Positions 1-7,085 of a stretch of DNA of 64,000 nucleotides are shown here, piece by piece; position 1 is the first letter of the stretch; the number at the start of each line of letters is the position of its first letter. The notes below the pieces were generated by a model that made no database searches, was not told the DNA's origin, and saw nothing but the letters and a program-made list of their open reading frames with translations. The stretch covers positions 1 through 64,000 of the forward strand of contig CALETH010000131.1 in assembly GCA_937920105.1 (NCBI GenBank), given 5' to 3'. This DNA is from an uncultured Bacteroidota bacterium (GTDB lineage Bacteria > Bacteroidota > Ignavibacteria > UBA10030 > UBA8401). Both the position numbers and the translations under genes were made by a program.

Positions 1-2
1 AC

Positions 3-143
3 CAAAACATCGAAGGTGCCTCGTTATATTGTGGAACATATCTCAAAAAATTTACTCTTGTGTTGGTTGGAAAATATGCTGTTCAATCTCTTTCAATTAT
101 GGGAACTGAAAAACCGCCGTGTGAAGATAGAAGTTGGGAGTAA
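3..143 (+). CDS. C-terminal fragment of an unidentified protein
   Basis: A frame is open from the window edge to a TAA at 141-143 and encodes the last 46 residues of a protein that starts outside the window. The fragment has a short hydrophobic stretch (FTLVLVGKYAV) and a polar end (EDRSWE). I do not recognise a family. The gene runs in the same direction as the membrane-protein gene that follows 43 bases later. It could be a chance open frame, because only a short piece is visible. Confidence 0.4.
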   Translation, partial: QNIEGASLYCGTYLKKFTLVLVGKYAVQSLSIMGTEKPPCEDRSWE

Positions 144-186
144 TCATCATAAATAATCTATTCACAAATAAAATAAGGAAATATTT

Positions 187-900
187 ATGAAACCTTTTTT
201 CAGAATAATTGTTGGATATATTTCTCAATTTAGCGGAGTAATAGTTGGCATTTATGCTATCTACATATTTTTTAATGCAAGAAATTTAAAACTTGTACTC
301 ACCAAAGAATGGAAAGTATTAACTATCTTTTTTATCATAAGACCACTTTTTGATATTTGGGCAAACTTTGTCTACAATATTATTCCTTCACTTGCACTAG
401 TAATGCAACCATATCTCCGCATCGGAGCACATCTTTACACATGGGTAGAACTTCTTGTCTATGTCTACATTTTTACAGTATGGCAAGTACAAGGCACAGT
501 AACCAATGTATTACGATGGAGTGTTATTGTACTATTTTTTTCTTTTTCACTGACAATGAAAATCTGTGAAGTAGAACCGTTAACAGAATTTGATAGTTTG
601 AGTGTTTTAGCAGAAAATTTTATGGTGATGTTGTTGGGGATATTTTCTCTTTCGCATCATGTGAATAGGTCTCTTATTCCACCTCATGAAAACCCACATT
701 TTATTGTGAACATGGCGGTGGTAATGGGTTCGATATTGTATATTTTTGTTTCGGCATTGTATGCACGTTTTCCAGAACTAACTATTGCATTTCCTGCGAT
801 TAATACGTGTGTCAATATGTGTTTTGTCTATGCACTATATCAACTAAACAGATACATGAAAAGATTTAATAAATCTATAGGAGAAAGTTGGCATGATTGA
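187..900 (+). CDS. seven-helix integral membrane protein, unknown function
   Basis: A 237-residue protein made almost entirely of hydrophobic segments, about seven predicted membrane helices (near residues 9-30, 45-65, 85-105, 112-128, 142-158, 173-192 and 200-222) with short charged loops and a basic C-terminus. The size and helix count resemble the 7TM sensor domains that precede kinases or cyclases, but no catalytic domain is attached. A start preceded by AAGGAAATATTT supports this initiation site. Its stop overlaps the next ORF by 8 bases (ATG at 893 inside the end of this gene), so the two are probably translated together. No function can be assigned. Confidence 0.7.
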   Translation: MKPFFRIIVGYISQFSGVIVGIYAIYIFFNARNLKLVLTKEWKVLTIFFIIRPLFDIWANFVYNIIPSLALVMQPYLRIGAHLYTWVELLVYVYIFTVWQVQGTVTNVLRWSVIVLFFSFSLTMKICEVEPLTEFDSLSVLAENFMVMLLGIFSLSHHVNRSLIPPHENPHFIVNMAVVMGSILYIFVSALYARFPELTIAFPAINTCVNMCFVYALYQLNRYMKRFNKSIGESWHD

Positions 901-1198
901 ATTCATCTATTGTGGTTTATTCCCTTTATTTTTCTTTGGAGTTTCTTTTGGTGGATTTTTGAAATTTACTCAATGGAAAAAAGTTGTACAACAATATTTA
1001 GAATGGTTACAACAGGATGAAAAATTCAAAACGTATGATAAAATGCTGACCAATGCTCGACGAGTGGTAACAGAATTGACAGAAAAAGAAAAAATCATTG
1101 CTCGTTACTTTCTCACTAAGGATGAAAGTTATTTTGAGTGGCTGCGAGATATTATCAAACGTGGCGATGATGAGGGTCCAACGTTTTATAAGGGATAA
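893..1198 (+). CDS. small membrane-anchored protein, possibly the first part of a frameshifted gene
   Basis: A 101-residue protein with one N-terminal membrane helix (residues 3-24, FIYCGLFPLFFFGVSFGG) followed by a charged, probably helical cytoplasmic part. It overlaps the upstream membrane gene by 8 bases. After its stop at 1196-1198 a different frame stays open to 1338 without any start codon, and a third frame is open through 1580. One gene broken by two single-base shifts is therefore possible. No family recognised. Confidence 0.55.
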   Translation: MIEFIYCGLFPLFFFGVSFGGFLKFTQWKKVVQQYLEWLQQDEKFKTYDKMLTNARRVVTELTEKEKIIARYFLTKDESYFEWLRDIIKRGDDEGPTFYKG

Positions 1199-1200
1199 AA

Positions 1201-1338
1201 ACTACGCCACCACTTTCTGAAGACCAATTAACATTACTTCAAGCGGCAGTAGTAATTTTATATTGTATTGCTGGTTCGCTAATTGTCATCAATAAAAATA
1301 AATTTGAACAGTCACAGAAATACATTTCTCAAAATTAA
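1201..1338 (+). pseudogene. start-less open segment with a membrane helix, likely frameshifted gene piece
   Basis: This frame reads 45 sense codons starting TTPPLSEDQ, includes a convincing membrane helix (AAVVILYCIAGSLIVI) and ends at TAA 1336-1338, but has no ATG, GTG or TTG. The protein-like composition suggests it is real coding sequence joined by frameshift to the ORF ending at 1198 and to the ORF containing 1383-1580. The second junction lies in or beside a run of seven A at 1337-1343, a typical slippage or sequencing-error site. Confidence 0.4.
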
Positions 1339-1382
1339 AAAAAGAGTATGGTTTTTCTGCTCATGTTATTGTTGGAACAATT

Positions 1383-1580
1383 ATGATATGGTCTTTGGGA
1401 ACTTTGTGGACAATGTATGTTTTTCCAGTAACAGAATCTGATATGGAAATGGGAGGAGGATTATCTGCTAATATTTTAAGCATTTACAGAAACACTATGT
1501 TCATGTATGTTCTTTATCTTTTTATTAAAGAGTCAAAGCAAAAATCTAACAATGAAAAAAAAGAGAAGATAAAAAAATAA
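1383..1580 (+). CDS. small membrane protein, probable C-terminal part of a frameshifted gene
   Basis: The 65-residue ORF has two short hydrophobic segments (MIWSLGTLWTMYVF and NTMFMYVLYLFI) and a lysine-rich tail. The frame is open upstream to about 1296, and the codons before the ATG (reading KKEYGFSAHVIVGTI) look like coding sequence. The true protein therefore probably begins in the preceding open segment. No ribosome-binding site precedes the ATG at 1383. Function unknown. Confidence 0.4.
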   Translation: MIWSLGTLWTMYVFPVTESDMEMGGGLSANILSIYRNTMFMYVLYLFIKESKQKSNNEKKEKIKK

Positions 1581-1617
1581 ATCGTTAACATAGATGGAAT
1601 TTTTTTGTAATCTCTTT

Positions 1618-2049
1618 TTATTCTAACCGCATTTTCATAGTAATAGCATTTCCTTTTTTATTAAATCTCACTCCATTCATATACGATTTTATTAAAAAAA
1701 CGCCACGTCCACCAATTTTAAAAATATTTTCTTCCATTGTTGGATTAGGAATATTTTTCGGTTGGAAGCCATCCCCTTCATCTTTTACGGTTGTTGTTAA
1801 AGTTTTGTTTTTTAGACTGCATGTAATAAAAACTTTTTTTCCATGGTCATTTTTATTCCCATGAATAATACCGTTATTCACCGCTTCACTAACAGCAAGA
1901 AGAAGAGAAAAAAATTTGTCTTTATGAAGATGAAAATAATTTTTATTGAGTGAACGAAAAAATTTTTCTACTTGACGAATATTTTTCGTATCACTTTTAA
2001 TCGAAAGTTCAAATGTTGTATTTCTTTGAGTCATAACTATATCGTACAA
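1618..2049 (-). CDS. RsbW/SpoIIAB-type anti-sigma factor kinase (HATPase_c_2)
   Basis: A 143-residue GHKL ATPase of the kind that binds a sigma factor or phosphorylates a STAS-domain anti-anti-sigma factor. The ATP-binding landmarks are present: N-box at 55-59 (EAVNNGIIHGN, with E55 and N59), G1 box DEGDGF at 90-95 and G2 box GGRGVFLI at 113-120. The length fits a stand-alone kinase domain. The first ATG is used here; a second Met at residue 6 (MTQRNTT) could be the true start. No STAS partner or sigma factor lies beside it, so its target must be encoded elsewhere. Confidence 0.85.
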   Translation of the reverse strand: MYDIVMTQRNTTFELSIKSDTKNIRQVEKFFRSLNKNYFHLHKDKFFSLLLAVSEAVNNGIIHGNKNDHGKKVFITCSLKNKTLTTTVKDEGDGFQPKNIPNPTMEENIFKIGGRGVFLIKSYMNGVRFNKKGNAITMKMRLE

Positions 2050-2069
2050 CCTTACAATAAAAAAAGCAA

Positions 2070-3053
2070 CTATTTTTTGGATAAAGTTTCTAAAAATATT
2101 TTCTTAAATTTTTTAGCATTGACAGAATGCGCAACTTGTACGTTTGGCTTCTTTTGTAATTTTTTCTTTACCCACTCAGGAAGTTCCGCTTCTTTTTTTG
2201 TATTTAATTGTGGAAAGAAGATAGAAAGTCCACGAGCATATTTCCCATTAGATTCTACGCATACATACCCTTTTTTTATTTTGAATAATGATGGAGTTGT
2301 AACAGCAACAACAGCTAAAACATCATGCAAATATCCACCTAAAAAATTTTCTGTTCGTTGGTGAAATTGAAAATAAAATTTTGTTACTCGTTCTATGTAT
2401 TTTTTTAGGGAAAGATTGTGAATTTTTTGTATATCGTTTGGAGAGAAAACGCATTCTTCGGTAACATTCAGCGGAATGAGTCGGATTGGAATTCCGGAAT
2501 TTAAAACAATATCCGCTGCCTCTGGGTCCACGTAAAAATTGAACTCTGCAACAGGTCCCGTATTATGAACGCCATCAAATGCACCACCCATAATAACAAT
2601 TTCTTTAATATTTTTTTTAACTTGTTGATGTTTTGTAATTATGGATGCAATATTTGTTAAAGGTCCAGTTGCAATAATGGTGATATTTGGTGTGGATGTT
2701 ATTGTTTTAACAATAATTTTTTCTGCATCAAATATTTTTGGATGATTATTCTTTAATGAATAAAATCTTGTTGCACCTCCAATGCCATCTTTTTCATGAA
2801 CTTCTTTTGCTGTAAATAATTTTCTTTGTAGAGGATTTTTTTTCCCTTCACCAACAACTGGTAATTTTGAAATTACAGATTCTAATTGTTGTAAAGTCAA
2901 TAAAACATTTCTCGTACATTGTTGCACCTCCACATTTCCGGAAACGGTGGTAATTGCTTTAACATCTAATAGTGGAGAAAGAAGAGCAAAAATAATTGCG
3001 AGTGTATCATCAACACCGGCATCAACATCCAAAAGAACAGGGATTTTTTTCAT
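2070..3053 (-). CDS. inosine/uridine-preferring nucleoside hydrolase family protein
   Basis: Hydrolyses the N-glycosidic bond of ribonucleosides, giving base plus ribose (nucleoside salvage). The N-terminal Ca2+-binding signature DVDAGVDD is at residues 9-16. The conserved central block VMGGAFDG followed by EFNFYVDPEAAD, which supplies ribose and calcium ligands, is also present. At 327 residues it has the family length. Its start codon shares a base with the stop codon of the upstream LRR gene (TAATG), which suggests translational coupling. Exact base preference cannot be told from sequence. Confidence 0.9.
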   Translation of the reverse strand: MKKIPVLLDVDAGVDDTLAIIFALLSPLLDVKAITTVSGNVEVQQCTRNVLLTLQQLESVISKLPVVGEGKKNPLQRKLFTAKEVHEKDGIGGATRFYSLKNNHPKIFDAEKIIVKTITSTPNITIIATGPLTNIASIITKHQQVKKNIKEIVIMGGAFDGVHNTGPVAEFNFYVDPEAADIVLNSGIPIRLIPLNVTEECVFSPNDIQKIHNLSLKKYIERVTKFYFQFHQRTENFLGGYLHDVLAVVAVTTPSLFKIKKGYVCVESNGKYARGLSIFFPQLNTKKEAELPEWVKKKLQKKPNVQVAHSVNAKKFKKIFLETLSKK

Positions 3054-4108
3054 TATCTATATGTAAAAGAATATTCTGGTGAAAGTTCTCTTTGTTTATT
3101 ATGTTTTTTAAGAAGTAAATCAAACTCATTATTCTTTTTATTACTACCAAATCCAATCCAAACTTTTTGCACTGAAGAATTATTTAATATAGGTAATAAA
3201 TTTTTCGGTTCTTGATTATCTGCTTGTATATACATAAAATCTTTTAAGTTTGGAACTTTCTCTAAAGAATATAAATCTTTAAGTCCTTTCATATCTTGTA
3301 ACCATATTCTTTGTAAATTTTTTAATTCGTTAAAGGAAGGGAGTTTTTTAATATTTCGTAAGGATTGAAGAAAAAGGTTTTGTAATGAAAATAAGTTGGA
3401 AATAAATGAAATATCAGATAAGTTTCGAATAAGCCAAAGTTCTAAATATTTTAAATGTGGTAAATGTTTTAAAGCATCAAAATTTTTTATCCCACCTAAT
3501 TTAATACTAACAGACCATAGATTATCAAGTCCAATTAAATAATTAAGATTATTCGTAGATATTGAACGTAAAACAATTGTTTGTAAATTTTTCAACGTGT
3601 TTATACATTCAATTCCTTTTTGTTGCCCCTCTAAGTATAAATGTTCTAAATATGTAAATCTTTTGATACAATCAATTTTTGGTTTTTTGGACTTTGTGGC
3701 ATGAAGATGTAATTCCTTTATTGCTGAATTTACTTCAGATAAGAAATCAAAATTATCCAAATTGTAAATTCCGATACCAAGATATTCAAGATTTTTAAGT
3801 TTGGTAACAGCGTTGACGTTATAAGCATTGTGTAAGCAATCAGCAGTGAATTTTTTTAAAAGTGGAATTTTTGTAAGAAACGAAAGATTACATTCTTCTT
3901 GATAATGTCCATATACCCTAAGGATAATATCATGTCTTTTTGAAAAGATAATATTATTTAAATTATGGATATCTTTATCCTTTAATGGAATAGAAAATTG
4001 AATGATTTTCACATTTTCATTTTTTACCAAGATTTCTAAATCATTTTCTGAAACATTAGGATAAATTTCGTAACGGTCTGGTTGTCTTGCAATTATTTTA
4101 CTATTCAT
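3053..4108 (-). CDS. leucine-rich-repeat protein, paralogue A
   Basis: A protein of about 351 residues built from irregular leucine-rich repeats (for example LKYLELWLIRNLSDISF) of roughly 22-25 residues. There is no signal peptide and no catalytic domain, so it is a likely cytoplasmic binding scaffold. It is a clear paralogue of the gene at 4995-6050: both share LWLIRNLSDISFIS and DNQEP(K/E)NLLP, and both end with a GFGS-K element. An upstream GTG at 4123 would add five residues; I chose the ATG at 4108 because it places the NVS motif at residues 18-20 in both paralogues. It lies between the epimerase gene and the nucleoside hydrolase. Confidence 0.8.
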   Translation of the reverse strand: MNSKIIARQPDRYEIYPNVSENDLEILVKNENVKIIQFSIPLKDKDIHNLNNIIFSKRHDIILRVYGHYQEECNLSFLTKIPLLKKFTADCLHNAYNVNAVTKLKNLEYLGIGIYNLDNFDFLSEVNSAIKELHLHATKSKKPKIDCIKRFTYLEHLYLEGQQKGIECINTLKNLQTIVLRSISTNNLNYLIGLDNLWSVSIKLGGIKNFDALKHLPHLKYLELWLIRNLSDISFISNLFSLQNLFLQSLRNIKKLPSFNELKNLQRIWLQDMKGLKDLYSLEKVPNLKDFMYIQADNQEPKNLLPILNNSSVQKVWIGFGSNKKNNEFDLLLKKHNKQRELSPEYSFTYR

Positions 4109-4136
4109 GTTTTTTGAAAACACATAAATGAAGAAA

Positions 4137-4991
4137 TTATGTTGAAAACATATCTTTATGAGAATATTGTGGTGTGTACCCCAACATTGCAGTTGCTTTT
4201 TGATGAGAAATGAGTGCAGATTTTCCTGAAAAATGAGGGGAAATATTTTCTACTTCAGGATAGTATTGTTTGAGAAGTGTTATAGAATTTTCTGAAGTCC
4301 AATTTTCTTTTGCAGTAATAAAAAATGCTTCATGCAAAGAATCCAAATCTTTTTCTACTGCTAAACGATGTGCTTGAGCGACATCATACACATGAACATA
4401 CGTCCATAAATTTTTGTGCCATTGTTGATATTCTTTTATAAGTGTTTTGTAAAATGCCATTTCTTTTTCTTCCGGAACCCAAATCCATGGCTCACGCAAA
4501 CATAATGTACGAATATTATAGGCAGCAGAATATGTTTTACAAATTTTTTCTCCAATGACTTTGCTTAAACCATAAGGGTCTTGCGGACGCAGCGGATGTT
4601 TTTCATCAATCGGAATATATTCCGGAACCATTCGGTTTTTCATAAATGCAAAACCCAATGTAGATTCGCTGGAAGTGAACACAACTTTTTTAATGGAATT
4701 TTTTGCAGCGGCTTCTAATACATTAAATGTTCCATTCACATTGAGATAAAAAACTTTTTTCGGAGGGTCATTTAAAGGATGGGGAATTCCCGCCATGTGA
4801 ATGATGGCATCATATCCTTTCACTACTTTTTCAACATCTGGCAACGAAAGAATATCCACATTGTGAAACTGTATATTTTTTTGTTTTGGCGATTTTATAT
4901 CTAACACGCCCACAGTGTGCGAGTGTTGTAGTAATTCATCAACAACGTATTTTCCAACTAAGCCGCTTCCGCCGGTAACGAGTATTTTCAT
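4137..4991 (-). CDS. NAD(P)-dependent epimerase/dehydratase (extended SDR)
   Basis: A 284-residue Rossmann-fold enzyme acting on a sugar nucleotide or similar substrate. The cofactor loop GGSGLVG is at residues 7-13, the catalytic Tyr-Lys pair at Y140 and K144 (YGLSK), and the serine block at about 106-110 (TSSES). The chain is somewhat short for extended SDRs, so the substrate domain may be compact. It sits between two paralogous LRR genes, with a 3-base gap to the upstream one, so all probably share a transcript. Substrate unknown. Confidence 0.88.
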   Translation of the reverse strand: MKILVTGGSGLVGKYVVDELLQHSHTVGVLDIKSPKQKNIQFHNVDILSLPDVEKVVKGYDAIIHMAGIPHPLNDPPKKVFYLNVNGTFNVLEAAAKNSIKKVVFTSSESTLGFAFMKNRMVPEYIPIDEKHPLRPQDPYGLSKVIGEKICKTYSAAYNIRTLCLREPWIWVPEEKEMAFYKTLIKEYQQWHKNLWTYVHVYDVAQAHRLAVEKDLDSLHEAFFITAKENWTSENSITLLKQYYPEVENISPHFSGKSALISHQKATAMLGYTPQYSHKDMFST

Positions 4992-4994
4992 ATT

Positions 4995-6050
4995 TTATTG
5001 ATATTGAAATTCATGTGAATATCCTTTTTGTTTACCATAGTGTTTGAGTAAATCATCAAACAACAAATTTTTTTTATCACTTCCAAACCCAACCCAAAAA
5101 TTTTGTATAGTAGGATTTTCTAATACGGGTAATAAATTTTCTGGCTCTTGGTTATCCGCAGCGATGTATATAAATTCTTCTAATTTAGAAGCGTTTTTTA
5201 AAGAACTTAAATCTGTAAGTCCTCGCATAGTTTCTAAACATAGTCTTCGTAAGTTTTTTAATTTTTCTAAAGAAGGAAGTTTTGTAACATTTTTTAGTGA
5301 TTGAAGAGATAAGTATTGAAGGGATGTTAATTCAGAAATAAAAGATATATCAGATAAATTTCGTATTAACCAAAGTTCTAAATATTTAATAGTTGGCAGT
5401 TTTTTTAAAGCATCAAAATTTTTTATTCCTCCTAATTTTATATCTACTGACCACAAATCATTAAGTCCAATTAAATAATCAAGATTCTCAGTAGAAATTG
5501 AACGTAGAACAATTTCTTGCAACTTTTTTAAGTGATTAATAGATTCAATTCCTTTTTGTTGTTTTTCCAAATATAAATATTCTAAATTTTTAAAACGGCT
5601 AATGAAATCAATTTTTGGCTTTTGAGATTTTGTTGAATCTAAAGACAAAGACGTAAGATTAAGGGTAACTTCTTTTAAAAAATCAAAACTTTCAAGATTG
5701 GAAATACCTATAGATAGGTGTTCCAGTCTTTCAACAATGTGTAAAGTATCAAGGTTTTTTGCATCGTTAACACAATTAATACTAAAACTTTTTAGAGATG
5801 GTAATTGTCGAAGGAATGTTAAATCCCAAAGATATCGTTCTCCGATGTTTTCATAAATTCTGAATGTTACATCTGGTCTTTTAGAAAAAATATACTCTTC
5901 TAAGTTATCAATATCTTTGGAATTTAATGGATGAGAACATTGTATATGAGAAATGTTTGGATTCGTTTCTAAATTTTTAAGTTCATCAACCGAAACATTT
6001 TTAGAAACCTTATATATTCCTAATGTTTCGTGTATCGTTTCTACACTCAT
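4995..6050 (-). CDS. leucine-rich-repeat protein, paralogue B
   Basis: A 351-residue protein with about a dozen irregular leucine-rich repeats (LEHLSIGISNLESF, LEYLYLEKQQKGIESI, LQYLSLQSLKNV). It lacks a signal peptide or membrane anchor. It closely matches the gene at 3053-4108 along its whole length, so the two arose by duplication with the epimerase gene between them or inserted later. The protein-binding role is inferred from the fold; no partner is evident. No good ribosome-binding site is seen before the ATG, as at many genes here. Confidence 0.82.
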   Translation of the reverse strand: MSVETIHETLGIYKVSKNVSVDELKNLETNPNISHIQCSHPLNSKDIDNLEEYIFSKRPDVTFRIYENIGERYLWDLTFLRQLPSLKSFSINCVNDAKNLDTLHIVERLEHLSIGISNLESFDFLKEVTLNLTSLSLDSTKSQKPKIDFISRFKNLEYLYLEKQQKGIESINHLKKLQEIVLRSISTENLDYLIGLNDLWSVDIKLGGIKNFDALKKLPTIKYLELWLIRNLSDISFISELTSLQYLSLQSLKNVTKLPSLEKLKNLRRLCLETMRGLTDLSSLKNASKLEEFIYIAADNQEPENLLPVLENPTIQNFWVGFGSDKKNLLFDDLLKHYGKQKGYSHEFQYQ

Positions 6051-6099
6051 CTATATTGGAGCAAGATTTATTAAATAAATATTTCATTTTTGTAAAATG

Positions 6100-6125
6100 T
6101 GGATGCCTGCTTTCGCAGGCATGAC
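6100..6125. repeat. short palindromic repeat, GGATxCCxGC/GCxGGxATGAC family
   Basis: Perfect 8-base arms ATGCCTGC and GCAGGCAT around a TTTC loop, followed by GAC. It lies between the stop of the barrel protein (minus) and the start of LRR paralogue B. The same pattern recurs at 12091-12115, 19415-19443, 40669-40748 and 56928-56954. Confidence 0.75.
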
Positions 6126-6157
6126 ATTAAAAAAACAGTGTATTAAGTTATTTATTT

Positions 6158-6883
6158 TTACAATCCAAACAAAATACCAATATTAATTTGCATTCCGGAA
6201 ATAGAACGTGTAGAGGTAACAAAGTGTTCTTTATTTACGGATGTGACTGGGTCTTTTTCATCATTCAAATTAAGATAAGAATCTATTCTTTTATCAGAAG
6301 TTATTAAATCAACAAATTCTTTTCCTGTGAGATTGTAAAGATTGTAGCGGATATTTAAGTCTAAAGAGAAAAGCCCAAGTTTATATTCCACACCGGCACC
6401 AAAACCCAAACCAATACGGGAGGCAGATTCCATTGTAAACTTTCCGGAAGGAACATCAGAAATTCCTTGAAATGTAACATCACCACTGATATTATTAAAA
6501 AGAATATCTGCTCCAATGTGTGGTGTGATTGGACTTGCTGGAATCGCAATACTATATTCCGGACCAATACCTATTGACATTATTCCTGTATTAAGTTCAA
6601 CGTTGCTGTTTGGTTTATCGGAAGCAGCAATTCCGGAGTTGCTTAAACTTACAAAATTTATAATTCCTCTAAAACCAATTCCACCTAAACCCAATTTTGC
6701 TATTAACCCAACATTGTAACCAGATTTTAATCCATAATTTATTCCATTATAGTACTCAATTGTCGTTCCACCAAAATCTTCTTGTGGACTTGCTAATCCA
6801 AGTTCACCGCCAAGTTTTATAGATTGTGCATAACTTGTGACTCCGCACAATAATAGTGCTGCAAAAAGGTTTCGTAATTTCAT
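6158..6883 (-). CDS. exported outer-membrane beta-barrel protein
   Basis: A 241-residue protein with a signal peptide (residues 1-19, ending SYAQ) and then alternating hydrophobic/polar strands rich in Gly and Tyr (GAGVEYKLGLFSLDLNIRYN), typical of small OmpA/OprF-like barrels. A long acidic loop lies before the final strand. It is transcribed divergently from the M3 peptidase gene across a 202-base gap. Function beyond an outer-membrane location cannot be assigned. Confidence 0.75.
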   Translation of the reverse strand: MKLRNLFAALLLCGVTSYAQSIKLGGELGLASPQEDFGGTTIEYYNGINYGLKSGYNVGLIAKLGLGGIGFRGIINFVSLSNSGIAASDKPNSNVELNTGIMSIGIGPEYSIAIPASPITPHIGADILFNNISGDVTFQGISDVPSGKFTMESASRIGLGFGAGVEYKLGLFSLDLNIRYNLYNLTGKEFVDLITSDKRIDSYLNLNDEKDPVTSVNKEHFVTSTRSISGMQINIGILFGL

Positions 6884-7003
6884 AAAAAAACTCCTAAAAA
6901 TTAGTTAATGATAATATGTGTTGTGATGATAATGATACTACCTTCTTTGTATTTATGCAAGTTTTCACATAGATAAAAATTATTTTTTTCTGTATTTTTT
7001 TTG

Positions 7004-7020
7004 TATAATTGGTGTATAAT
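7004..7020 (+). promoter_or_regulatory. candidate -10 elements upstream of the peptidase gene
   Basis: Two perfect TATAAT hexamers lie at 7004-7009 and 7015-7020, about 20-35 bases before the small ORF start at 7042. No matching -35 box is obvious. In this A+T-rich context the call rests on exact matches only. Confidence 0.3.
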
Positions 7021-7041
7021 AAAAAATATGAAAGGATGTTT

Positions 7042-7077
7042 ATGAAAGCCGCATTTTTTTCACATTTATTTTTTTAA
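7042..7077 (+). other. out-of-frame start and signal-peptide beginning of the M3 peptidase
   Basis: An ATG preceded by AAAGGATGTTT opens a reading frame of 11 codons (MKAAFF...) that stops at 7075-7077. If the run of seven T at 7054-7060 had eight, the frame would continue as MKAAFFFTFIFLIII and then into the peptidase ORF at MNTSSAQN. That gives a standard signal peptide with a cleavage site after SSA. I read this as the true N-terminus displaced by one base in a homopolymer. Otherwise it is a leader peptide. Confidence 0.5.
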
Positions 7078-7085
7078 TTATCATT

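Noticed and set aside
1972..2364. 130-residue open frame on the plus strand
   Set aside because: It lies antisense to the anti-sigma kinase and nucleoside hydrolase genes and has the composition of a shadow frame; no support for expression.
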